Of a DNA stretch of 41,985 nucleotides, positions 7,897 to 15,539 are shown in pieces. How positions within the stretch are numbered: the stretch's first letter is position 1; every line of letters begins with the position of its first letter. The position numbers and the translations under genes are program-made. Source of the stretch: Cytophagales bacterium Ga0077538 (GTDB taxonomy: Bacteria > Bacteroidota > Bacteroidia > Cytophagales > Cyclobacteriaceae); the NCBI GenBank assembly GCA_001464155.1, contig LNEN01000137.1, positions 1 to 41,985 of the forward strand, in the 5' to 3' direction. Below the pieces are notes generated by a model. It saw only the letters and a program-made list of their open reading frames with translations. It did no database searches and had not been told where the DNA came from.

Positions 7897-9555
7897 CTAG
7901 GCCGTAGCACCATCACGCAAGGCCCTTCGTAGAATTTTTCCAACATTTGTTTTCGGTAGATCCATTCTAAATTCGATGTGTTTGGGCCGCTTGTAATTCA
8001 CCATATTCTCTTTACAGAAATCTTTCAGCTCCTGCTCGGTAAGCGATTCATCCTTCTTTACCACAAACAATTTTACTGCCTCGGTTGAGTATTCATCCGG
8101 TACGCCAATGGCGGCTGCTTCTAACACTTTGGGATGCATGGCTACAATCGCCTCTATTTCGTTGGGATATACATTAAAACCCGAAACAAGAATCATGTCT
8201 TTCTTTCGATCCACTATTTTGAAGTACCCATCTGGTTCCATAATGGCCACATCGCCTGTCTTAAACCAACCTCCGGGGTAAAATACATCACTATTATCTC
8301 GGTTCCAGTATCCTTTAAAAACCTGAGGACCGCGTGCGCAAAGCTCTCCCGCTTCACCCATTGCAACAGGATTCCCATTGTCATCCATAATGGCAATATC
8401 AGTGCTGGAAAAAGGCACCCCTATGGAGCTGGGTCGCTCACTTCCCAATAAATTAATTGACAGGAGTGGTGATGTTTCACTTAGCCCATAGCCTTGTGTA
8501 ATAAAATGTCCTGTTAATTCCTTCCATCGTTCACTCACCACATCTTGTATGGCCATACCTCCACCAATCGTTGCTCTCAAAGGAGTAAAATCAACTTCCT
8601 TAATCTTGGGATGATTGAGCAGTGCATTGAAAAGTGTATTTACACCAATCATAACGTGGATCGGCTGGCTCTTGAGTGTTTTAATAAAGCCAGGGAGGTC
8701 TTTTGGATTAGTAATAAGCACTACTTTAAATCCAAACTTTAAAAAAATCAGAGCGCCATATAAAGCCGTAATGTGGTAGAGCGGAAGGGGTACCAGGGTG
8801 GTAGCTTCTTTCGGAAAATATATCTTCAATAAGGCTTCCCCTTGTAAGAGGTTGGCTACTAAGTTTCGATGCGTTAATTGGGCACCTTTCGACAAGCCTG
8901 TGGTTCCTCCGGTGTATTGAAGCAAGACAACATCCTCTGCATTGGCCTTTACCTCTTTGTACGGCAAGGACTTACCTTCTTCCAAAATTTTAGAAAAAGA
9001 AAGTGCTCCTGGCAAATTATAGGGAGGCACCATTTTCTTCACTCGCTTCACTACAAAATTCACCAGATGTTTTTTCAAACCACCCAGCATATCACCCAAC
9101 TCGGTAATCACCACCTTTTTAATTTCTGTAGTGGCAATGATTTTTTCCAGGTTGTAGGCAAAGTTGGCAGCGATGATAATGGCTTTGGCCCCGCTATCGC
9201 GAAACTGATGTTCCATTTCACGAGGTGTGTACAAAGGATTTGTGTTCACCACAATAAGACCTGCTCTCAAGGCACCTATAAAGACAATGGGGTATTGCAA
9301 ACAGTTAGGCATCTGCACGGCTATTCTATCGCCTGGTTTCAACTCCATCTTGTTTTGAAAATACGCTGCCATGTTTTTAGACAATTCGTCTAACTCAGCG
9401 AACGAAAGCACCTTGCCCATATTCTCAATGGCAGGTTTGTGCTTATTAGCCGTGAGTGTCTCGTTAAAAATTTCGAGTAAGGAAGTGTACTTATCAGGAT
9501 TGATTTCTGCAGGCATCCCCTCGGGATAACTTGCCAGCCATGGACGGTTGCTCAT
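7897..9555 (-). CDS. fadD: Long-chain fatty acid--CoA ligase
   Basis: 552 residues, full length for the acyl-adenylate family. It activates long-chain fatty acids to acyl-CoA using ATP. The AMP-binding P-loop is QYTGGTTGLSKGAQLTHRN. A5-type GYGLSETSPLL and the hinge/A8 region GWFKTGDVAIMEPDGYFKIV followed by DRKKDMILVSGFNVYPNEIE are complete, and the C-terminal catalytic lysine sits in KTNVGKILRR. The N-terminus MSNRPWLASYPEGMP is typical of FadD orthologues. Divergent from gdhA. Confidence 0.93.
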   Translation of the reverse strand: MSNRPWLASYPEGMPAEINPDKYTSLLEIFNETLTANKHKPAIENMGKVLSFAELDELSKNMAAYFQNKMELKPGDRIAVQMPNCLQYPIVFIGALRAGLIVVNTNPLYTPREMEHQFRDSGAKAIIIAANFAYNLEKIIATTEIKKVVITELGDMLGGLKKHLVNFVVKRVKKMVPPYNLPGALSFSKILEEGKSLPYKEVKANAEDVVLLQYTGGTTGLSKGAQLTHRNLVANLLQGEALLKIYFPKEATTLVPLPLYHITALYGALIFLKFGFKVVLITNPKDLPGFIKTLKSQPIHVMIGVNTLFNALLNHPKIKEVDFTPLRATIGGGMAIQDVVSERWKELTGHFITQGYGLSETSPLLSINLLGSERPSSIGVPFSSTDIAIMDDNGNPVAMGEAGELCARGPQVFKGYWNRDNSDVFYPGGWFKTGDVAIMEPDGYFKIVDRKKDMILVSGFNVYPNEIEAIVAMHPKVLEAAAIGVPDEYSTEAVKLFVVKKDESLTEQELKDFCKENMVNYKRPKHIEFRMDLPKTNVGKILRRALRDGATA

Positions 9556-9594
9556 ACAAATCTCAAATTAAGGAAAATAGCCAAGACACAAACG

Positions 9595-9625
9595 TTTGCA
9601 CGGCACTTTCTTGATGCTAACTTGG
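9595..9625 (+). promoter_or_regulatory. Bacteroidota-type promoter of gdhA
   Basis: A -33 TTTG at 9595-9598 and a near-consensus -7 TAACTTGG at 9618-9625 are separated by 19 bases, 20 bases upstream of the gdhA ATG. Confidence 0.55.
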
Positions 9626-9644
9626 CAGCCAAAATCCTAAACCC

Positions 9645-11000
9645 ATGACATCAAACGACCTGTTGACTTTTGTAAAGCAACGCAATGCACACGAACCTGA
9701 GTTTCTTCAGGCTGTAGAAGAAGTAGCTCTTTCAGTATTGCCTGCTCTCGACAAACATCCCGACCTGCGCAAACTAAAAATTATTGAACGCATCACCGAA
9801 CCGGAAAGACTCATTTCTTTCCGTGTAACCTGGTTGGATGATAAAGGTGAAACACAACTAAACAGAGGCTATCGTGTACAAATGAATAGCGCCATTGGCC
9901 CTTACAAAGGAGGTCTGCGTTTCCACCCTTCCGTAAATCAAAGTGTTTTAAAATTTTTGGCCTTCGAACAAATCTTTAAAAATGCACTTACCGGTGTGCC
10001 CATGGGCGGTGGTAAAGGTGGAAGTGATTTCGATCCAAAAGGAAAGAGTGAAAACGAAATCATGAAATTCTGCCAGGCATTTATGGGTGAATTAGCCAGA
10101 CACATTGGTCATCGCTTAGATGTACCCGCTGGAGATATCGGTGTGGGCGGAAGAGAAATCGGCTACCTTTTTGGCGCTTATAAAAAAATAAGAAATGAAT
10201 TCACCGGTGTGTTGACTGGAAAAGGAATTGGCTGGGGTGGAAGTTTAATTCGCCCAGAGGCTACAGGCTATGGCTTGGTGTACTTTGCAGAAAACATGTT
10301 GCAGGCAAACAAGGATTCATTAAAAGGTAAAACGTGTCTCGTTTCCGGCTCTGGAAATGTGGCACAATATGCCATTGAAAAAATAATTCACTTGGGTGGA
10401 AAGGCTGTTACCGCATCTGATTCGAATGGTTTTATATATGATGAAGCAGGTATTGATAAAGATAAGCTGGCCTTCTTAATGGATTTGAAAAATAATAAGC
10501 GCGGACGTATAAAAGAGTATGCCGACAAGTATAAAGGTGTCGTCTATAAGGATCTTGATGCGAACGCTGATCACAACCCGCTATGGGCCATTAAGGCCGA
10601 CTGTGCTTTCCCTTGCGCTACTCAAAACGAAGTGAATGAGAAGGACGCTAATAACCTTGTGAAGAATAAAGTAAAGTTATTAGGCGAAGGCGCCAACATG
10701 CCTACGACACCAGAAGCCATCAATGTATTGATTGATAATGGCGTGATGTATGCGCCAGGCAAAGCAAGTAATGCAGGTGGTGTTGCTACTTCTGGTTTAG
10801 AGATGACTCAAAACTTTATGGGCACCAACTGGACAAGTGAAGAAGTGGATGCGAAACTGCATGGCATTATGAAGAACATTCACGAAACCTGTTTAGCCGC
10901 TGCCAAGGAATATGGCAAACCAGGCAATTACATGCACGGTGCAAATATTGCAGGCTTCCTGAAGGTAGCCAGAGCCATGCAGGCGCAAGGAGTGATTTAA
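9645..11000 (+). CDS. gdhA: NADP-specific glutamate dehydrogenase
   Basis: 451 residues, matching the hexameric small-subunit GdhA family. It makes glutamate from 2-oxoglutarate and ammonium. Substrate-binding YKGGLRFHPSVN and the catalytic-lysine segment PMGGGKGGSDFDPKGKS are intact. The dinucleotide-binding domain (KTCLVSGSGNVAQYA) and the late APGKASNAGGVATSGLEM segment are present. It is a single gene with its own promoter and a downstream hairpin. Confidence 0.95.
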   Translation: MTSNDLLTFVKQRNAHEPEFLQAVEEVALSVLPALDKHPDLRKLKIIERITEPERLISFRVTWLDDKGETQLNRGYRVQMNSAIGPYKGGLRFHPSVNQSVLKFLAFEQIFKNALTGVPMGGGKGGSDFDPKGKSENEIMKFCQAFMGELARHIGHRLDVPAGDIGVGGREIGYLFGAYKKIRNEFTGVLTGKGIGWGGSLIRPEATGYGLVYFAENMLQANKDSLKGKTCLVSGSGNVAQYAIEKIIHLGGKAVTASDSNGFIYDEAGIDKDKLAFLMDLKNNKRGRIKEYADKYKGVVYKDLDANADHNPLWAIKADCAFPCATQNEVNEKDANNLVKNKVKLLGEGANMPTTPEAINVLIDNGVMYAPGKASNAGGVATSGLEMTQNFMGTNWTSEEVDAKLHGIMKNIHETCLAAAKEYGKPGNYMHGANIAGFLKVARAMQAQGVI

Positions 11001-11019
11001 GTTGTACGCTACCAGTTAA

Positions 11020-11050
11020 CAGCTACGAGGTTCGCACGACCTCGTAGCTG
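11020..11050. terminator. Hairpin between gdhA and the convergent gene
   Basis: CAGCTACGAGG and CCTCGTAGCTG form an 11-bp perfect stem around a 9-base loop. It lies between two convergent genes, so it may end transcription from both sides. There is no strong T-run on either strand. Confidence 0.6.
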
Positions 11051-11071
11051 CTATGCTAATGGCTCGCGGCC

Positions 11072-11611
11072 TTATTCAATCACATTCTCTACTTCATCCA
11101 TTTTCTTTGTTGTGAATTTACCGGAAGTAGCATACACTATTTTTCCTGCGGCATCCAATACAAAGAAATAAGGCGTATCCTTTTTCTCAAAGTCAAGAGC
11201 TTCTTTGTAGGTCTTTAATTCTCCTTTGTAAAAAAGAATGTTCGGAAGAATTTGAGGATCTATATTCTGTAAAGCTTTCTTCTTGGCGGTGCCCGTAGCG
11301 GCCGCATTTACACCTGTAAACATGGGTACAAAAAAAACATTAACATCATACCCCATGCCTTCAAAAAGCCCTCCTGTATCTTTTCTAACAAATTTCTCAA
11401 AGACAGGCGAAAACCAGGAGTTCAATTCATCTTCCGCTTTTTTAGAGTAAGCCAGTCCTAATAGCGTGAACTTACCCTTTACATCTGTGGGGAGTACTAC
11501 TTTTTTATCTTCCACCGTTTCAGCATCCATTTTTGGAAACATTTTGCCAACCACCTGTGCCGTGGCAAGGTTGGCTAACAACAAAAGGGAAAGAAGTAAC
11601 GTATTTCTCAT
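11072..11611 (-). CDS. Secreted thioredoxin-fold-like protein without cysteines
   Basis: 179 residues from the ATG at 11611. An upstream in-frame start adds 36 residues but would place the signal peptide internally, so the internal ATG is preferred. The signal peptide is MRNTLLLSLLLLANLATAQ. The mature part reads GKMFPKMDAETVEDKKV, then GKFTLLGLAYSKKAEDELNSW, and later TPYFFVLDAAGKIVYATSGK, the strand order of TlpA/peroxiredoxin-like proteins and reminiscent of the mitochondrial assembly factor ATP10. No cysteine exists anywhere, so it cannot be a classical redox enzyme. Its start faces the sigma-factor gene across 90 bases, so the two may share regulation. Confidence 0.7.
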   Translation of the reverse strand: MRNTLLLSLLLLANLATAQVVGKMFPKMDAETVEDKKVVLPTDVKGKFTLLGLAYSKKAEDELNSWFSPVFEKFVRKDTGGLFEGMGYDVNVFFVPMFTGVNAAATGTAKKKALQNIDPQILPNILFYKGELKTYKEALDFEKKDTPYFFVLDAAGKIVYATSGKFTTKKMDEVENVIE

Positions 11612-11701
11612 AGTGATAAAATTTATGGTAAAGCTGGAAGAATGTCCGCGTCTTTTCAAGCAAACTCCGTCTAATAAACGATAAAGTATGACTGATTGTA
11701 T

Positions 11702-12256
11702 ATGAACGCCATTCCCCAAGATTTATACCAAAAAATTAAGCAGTACGTAGGGCATAAAGTGCGAAACAAGGAGGATGTGCAAGATATTGTGCAAAATGTG
11801 TTTGTTAAGGTTCAATTGCATTCCGGAGAACTGCGAGAGACAGAGAAAATAATTGGGTGGATCTATCGCATTACGCAGAACTCTATAACCGATTATTATC
11901 GTCTCCGAAAAAAAGAACAACTCGGTGTTTGGGTTGAACCGGAAGAAGATCGTCATCTGTTTAACGAATGTGTGGAGCAATGCCTCTCTGTCTTATCGAA
12001 CCAACTTCCTGAGCCTTACAAAGAAGCGCTTCAACTTTCCGAAAAAGAAAATATCTCTCAACTTGAACTGGCAGAACGCTGGGGAATTTCTTACTCAGGT
12101 GCCAAATCGCGTGTGCAGCGAGCCCGACTGCTTTTAAAACAGAAAATGGAAACACTCTATCACATCAAAACAGATGCCTATGGCAACGTACTTGTGTGTG
12201 AAGATCGCGGCCCTTGTGGTTGTGATTCGTCCGATACACTTAAGGAGAATAATTAG
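11702..12256 (+). CDS. SigZ-like ECF RNA polymerase sigma factor with Cys-rich tail
   Basis: 184 residues from the ATG at 11702 (a TTG two codons earlier is less likely). Sigma region 2 is seen in NKEDVQDIVQNVFVKVQLH and GWIYRITQNSITDYYRLRKK. Region 4 is seen in LPEPYKEALQLSEKENISQ followed by the helix-turn-helix LAERWGISYSGAKSRVQRAR. This matches the small SigZ-type ECF group. The C-terminal extension VLVCEDRGPCGCDSSD holds three cysteines and might bind a metal. No anti-sigma gene follows, so regulation may act through this tail (inference). Confidence 0.88.
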   Translation: MNAIPQDLYQKIKQYVGHKVRNKEDVQDIVQNVFVKVQLHSGELRETEKIIGWIYRITQNSITDYYRLRKKEQLGVWVEPEEDRHLFNECVEQCLSVLSNQLPEPYKEALQLSEKENISQLELAERWGISYSGAKSRVQRARLLLKQKMETLYHIKTDAYGNVLVCEDRGPCGCDSSDTLKENN

Positions 12257-12264
12257 AAGCCATC

Positions 12265-12303
12265 TCAAAAATCATTTAAAAGGCCTATCATCTCGATTTT
12301 TGA
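12265..12303 (+). terminator. Inverted repeat after the sigma factor
   Basis: TCAAAAATC and GATTTTTGA form a 9-bp stem around a 21-base loop, 8 bases after the sigma-factor stop. AT-rich and long-looped, so only a weak terminator candidate. Confidence 0.35.
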
Positions 12304-12316
12304 AATGAATTGGAAA

Positions 12317-12345
12317 TGTGTCCTACACCTGAAGGTGCAGGACAC
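12317..12345 (-). terminator. Strong hairpin after the 17-residue peptide gene
   Basis: GTGTCCT pairs with AGGACAC, and after one A/C mismatch CACC pairs with GGTG around a TGAA loop. It ends 7 bases beyond the stop of the leftward Cys/Gly peptide gene and also faces the rightward sigma-factor gene, so it could serve both. No long T-run follows. Confidence 0.5.
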
Positions 12346-12352
12346 ACGTTCC

Positions 12353-12406
12353 TTAGCAGCAACCTCCGCCACCACAGCAACCACCGTCATTGGTTAAGTT
12401 TTTCAT
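12353..12406 (-). CDS. 17-residue Cys/Gly peptide
   Basis: A complete tiny frame: ATG at 12406, TAA at 12353-12355, reading MKNLTNDGGCCGGGGCC. Two CC pairs separated by four glycines end the peptide. The leader-like MKNLTND, the clean start and stop, and a strong hairpin 7 bases downstream suggest a real mini-gene. A chance origin is possible at this length. The composition suggests thiol-metal binding or a peptide-modification substrate, but no modifying enzyme is nearby. It is convergent with the SigZ-like gene and divergent from the acid phosphatase gene. I do not recognise the family. Confidence 0.5.
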   Translation of the reverse strand: MKNLTNDGGCCGGGGCC

Positions 12407-12508
12407 AGTATGTGTGTTTAAGTGAAACATTTATTTGCAACGATCTTTTATCGTTTGTTCTATTGACGGCCTCTTGCTGGAAAAGACTCAATCTTTTTTT
12501 CTTTAACC

Positions 12509-13453
12509 ATGAAAAATCGTATTCTCATTTTAATCCTCATTTCTTATCAGTATGTGCTTGCATAAGCCCCTGTTCACCTACTTTCTACGCCAGCACGTGG
12601 CCACTACAAACAGCTGGAGACTTTTTCTTCTAAATCCACAGGCAAATCTTCTCTCGATACACTCCGCTTTCCTTATAATGCTGCTCTGGCAGAAAGACGC
12701 TTAAGTCTTAAACCCATTTTTCTAAGTAAAACGACCACAGAAGATTTTCAATTGCCCGAAGTGCCTGCGAATAGCTCAGCGCTAACACGGGCAGAACTCA
12801 ATTACTTGCTGATGCTACAGGAACAGCGTACCGATTTGGAGGTAAAGACAAGCCTGACGATGGCTGGCATTTACTATAATCCTCGCACCCAACCCGGAGA
12901 TTCACTTTACAACTCATATCGACAAAACCTTTTCTTCGTTGGTCGTTCAATCGGCACTTGGTTCAATGCTGAACAACTCCCGCAAACGGCAGCGTTAATG
13001 GCCAAGGTGTGGCAAGACGCCAGCTATTTTATCTGGTCTTTTAAATATACCTATGCTCGCGTGCGTCCCTATGTATTGGAACCGGATCTGAATAATTTAG
13101 AAGAAACCAATTGGGCAGCTTACCCGAGTGGTCACGCAGCCAACTCCTACATCAACGCCTATATCTATGCAGCTCTGGCTCCTGAATATTCGGATGTGTT
13201 TTTAAAAGATGCTTATGACATGGCTCATTCGCGAGAAATACTAGGTGTTCATTATCCAAGCGATTCGGAAGCTTCACGTTTGTTGGCACAACAACTGGTT
13301 TCAAAACTTTTTCTCAACAAAGATTTTCTAGTTGAATTCGAGAAGGTTAAACAAGAGTGGAGAGTACAGGCAAAAGAAAAATTTCAAAAGCCAGAGGTCA
13401 TTGGTAAGAAGGAGGCTGCTACCGGTGCTTCGTGCGCCAAGAAATGTGAATGA
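12509..13453 (+). pseudogene. Class A acid phosphatase / PAP2 protein with a premature stop
   Basis: One frame runs from ATG 12509 to 13453 except for a TAA at 12563-12565 (codon 19). Codons 1-18 read MKNRILILILISYQYVLA, a signal peptide. The next residues after the stop, APVHLL, look like a mature N-terminus, so the stop replaces what is most often Gln at the AQ cleavage site (CAA to TAA). Downstream the PAP2 catalytic set is intact: KYTYARVRP (Kx6RP), YPSGHAAN, and SREILGVHYPSD (SRx5Hx3D). An internal ATG at 12752 gives a 233-residue frame without signal peptide, which would be cytoplasmic if made. The tail GASCAKKCE has two cysteines. It could be a recent nonsense allele, readthrough or a base-call error. 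Confidence 0.8.
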
Positions 13454-13466
13454 TTCCTCCATATAG

Positions 13467-13507
13467 CCTATGATCTCTTCGGTACTAAATACCGAAGAGA
13501 TCATAGG
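13467..13507. terminator. 18-bp perfect hairpin, bidirectional terminator
   Basis: CCTATGATCTCTTCGGTA is followed by a 5-base loop CTAAA and its exact complement. It lies between the convergent phosphatase and phoD genes, ending 5 bases before the phoD stop, and is followed on the plus strand by AAAATTATT. Unusually long and perfect for a terminator. Confidence 0.75.
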
Positions 13508-13511
13508 AAAA

Positions 13512-15035
13512 TTATTGCAAGGAAGCTGAATTCCAAGTCACCTCCATCCGCTTGCCTAGTTCCTCCGTAGCGGTGGGTTCCCGAAGCGTGCTGATGTACC
13601 ACCACTCAGCTATGGCCTTGTTAGATGTTAAGATAAGTAGTAGATAGCCATGGTCTCTGGCGTTGCCATACTTTAAGTGCGGGTTGTCCTTCAACAATTG
13701 TTGCTCTCCTCTCTTTACCGTATCATCACTAGCGTATTCATTCCAGTTAGAAGAAGAAATACTGGGCGTTCCAAATTCAACTGCGATAGCACCCGCAGAT
13801 GTGATCGGATTATAGGTTTTACGATCGGCTACTTCAAAGGCCCAGGAAGCATGGGTATCTCCCGTAATGAAAACAGTATTGACTATTTTATTTTCTTTCA
13901 AAAAAGCAAAAATGGTTTTTTGTTCTGCCGGATAACCATCCCAACTATCCAGGTTTCGTGGCTGAGAAGGATAAGGGCCTGATTGATCTACTTCAGAAAA
14001 AATAACCTGATTGCCAATTACCTTCCATGTGGCAGATGATTGGCTTAGTGTATTCTTAAACCACTCGAGCTGCTCAGATCCAAGCATCGTTTGTGCCTCG
14101 CTCGTGTAAGAAGGGTCACTCAAACTGTCCAATGGTTTTGTTCTGCCCTCTAATCGTTCGTCCAGCATAATTAAATCAGCCATCTTGCCAAAGGAGAAAG
14201 CTCGGTAATGATGCTTTGCTTCGCGAATAGGAATCCACTCATAATAGGCTTGTTTAGCAGCTGCTTTTCTTCTTTCAAAGTCACCCTCCACTTGCTGATG
14301 ATTTTGTGCACCTTCTGTAAACACATTGTTGGCCACCTCATGATCGTCCCAAATGGTTATGAAAGGATGTTGTTGACGAGCGAGTTGTAAATTTTTGTCT
14401 GTGTGATATTGAGAGTAGCGCGTTCGGTAATCCTGTAGCGAAACTATTTCATGTGCAGGTAAATGTTTACGATCAAGAGTGCTATCACCATACCCTCCTA
14501 CAGCATATTCATAAATGTAATCGCCCAGGTGCACAACTGCATCTATGTCACGCTTGGCAATTTTATCATAGGCATTAAAGTAACCAAACTCCCAATTACT
14601 ACAACTGACTATAGCAAAATGGATGCTGTCAGCCTGCAGCGCAATTGTTTTCGTGCGGCCCGTCATGGACGTTTTTCCTAACGCATGAAACCGGTAATAA
14701 TAATACTGTCCGGGTTTTAATCCATCCACATCAATTTTTACGGTATAGTCACGTGCAGGTGAGGTAGAGAGCGTGTCAGACTTATAGATAGATAAGAAGC
14801 TTGAATCCTCCGCCATTTCCCAGGTTACAGGAATGCTTTTGCTAGAATCTTCTGGTGTAATGCGTGTCCAGATAATAACACGATCATGTAAAGGATCGCC
14901 CGAGGCTACCCCGTGATAAAAAGGTTTTAGGGTGGAATCGTATAAAGGACTGGTGATTTCGTTGAACGTATTGTCCTTTGATTGCCGACAGCCAACGATC
15001 ATCAGTAGGAAAAGAATTGAAAGGATGTTTTTCAT
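13512..15035 (-). CDS. phoD: PhoD-like alkaline phosphatase / phosphodiesterase lipoprotein
   Basis: 507 residues from the ATG at 15035; an upstream frame adds 14 residues before a clear lipoprotein signal (MKNILSILFLLMIVGC). An N-terminal PhoD domain (HGVASGDPLHDRVIIWTR) is followed by the metallophosphatase core: AIVSCSNWEFGYF, VVHLGDYIYEYA, TIWDDHEVANN and FITGDTHASWAF. These supply the metal ligands of the Ca/Fe-type PhoD family. The role is release of phosphate from external phosphoesters. Together with the PAP2 gene it forms a small phosphate-scavenging neighbourhood, although the two are convergent. Confidence 0.92.
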   Translation of the reverse strand: MKNILSILFLLMIVGCRQSKDNTFNEITSPLYDSTLKPFYHGVASGDPLHDRVIIWTRITPEDSSKSIPVTWEMAEDSSFLSIYKSDTLSTSPARDYTVKIDVDGLKPGQYYYYRFHALGKTSMTGRTKTIALQADSIHFAIVSCSNWEFGYFNAYDKIAKRDIDAVVHLGDYIYEYAVGGYGDSTLDRKHLPAHEIVSLQDYRTRYSQYHTDKNLQLARQQHPFITIWDDHEVANNVFTEGAQNHQQVEGDFERRKAAAKQAYYEWIPIREAKHHYRAFSFGKMADLIMLDERLEGRTKPLDSLSDPSYTSEAQTMLGSEQLEWFKNTLSQSSATWKVIGNQVIFSEVDQSGPYPSQPRNLDSWDGYPAEQKTIFAFLKENKIVNTVFITGDTHASWAFEVADRKTYNPITSAGAIAVEFGTPSISSSNWNEYASDDTVKRGEQQLLKDNPHLKYGNARDHGYLLLILTSNKAIAEWWYISTLREPTATEELGKRMEVTWNSASLQ

Positions 15036-15268
15036 AGACTGAATTTTCACGAAGCTAAAGTGTTTCTGTCTTGCCAAATCATTTTTGGTAAGAAGCTATT
15101 GTTAAAAAATACTTATTTCGGAAAAGGCAGGAAATAGCAAAGCTTTCACTCCAATTTAGTCCATCATCGAAGTACAATAGGTTAAACCCCACATTTTCAG
15201 TATCTTGCGCCACTTTTGCACAAAACAGCGTGTAAATGTGTTGTAGAACATAATAAACAATCAGTACC

Positions 15269-15499
15269 ATGGGAAGACCCCCTATTTTACCAAAGAAGAA
15301 AAAAGACGGTTTTTACATAGAAATTCGCAACAAAGGAGCAAAATCAGGCACAATTATCATCCGCGATACAGAGGTAGCCATGATGCAGGCAGTTCGCCAA
15401 TACCAGCAAACCAAAGACATTATCATTATGGGTGAACACCGTAACGGTAAAAAAGTAGAAGGCGCTGCTAAAAAAGGTCGCGCGAAGTCTGCTGAATAA
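15269..15499 (+). CDS. Small basic conserved hypothetical protein
   Basis: 76 residues, MGRPPILPKKKKDGFYIEIR then NKGAKSGTIIIRDTEVAMMQ and a lysine-rich tail. I believe similar proteins occur across Cytophagales, but I know no function. The high positive charge and compact beta-rich start could suit nucleic-acid binding (inference only). It stands alone with a hairpin terminator 17 bases after the stop. Confidence 0.75.
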   Translation: MGRPPILPKKKKDGFYIEIRNKGAKSGTIIIRDTEVAMMQAVRQYQQTKDIIIMGEHRNGKKVEGAAKKGRAKSAE

Positions 15500-15516
15500 A
15501 TAAAGTGAGTTTGCTC

Positions 15517-15537
15517 CTCCCTGATTTTTTCAGGGAG
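15517..15537. terminator. Hairpin between the 76-residue gene and ispH
   Basis: CTCCCTGA, loop TTTTT, TCAGGGAG: 8-bp stem between two convergent genes. Confidence 0.65.
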
Positions 15538-15539
15538 TG

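Noticed and set aside
15079-15270. 63-residue leftward frame upstream of phoD
   Set aside because: No protein-like pattern, and it occupies the promoter region of two divergent genes.
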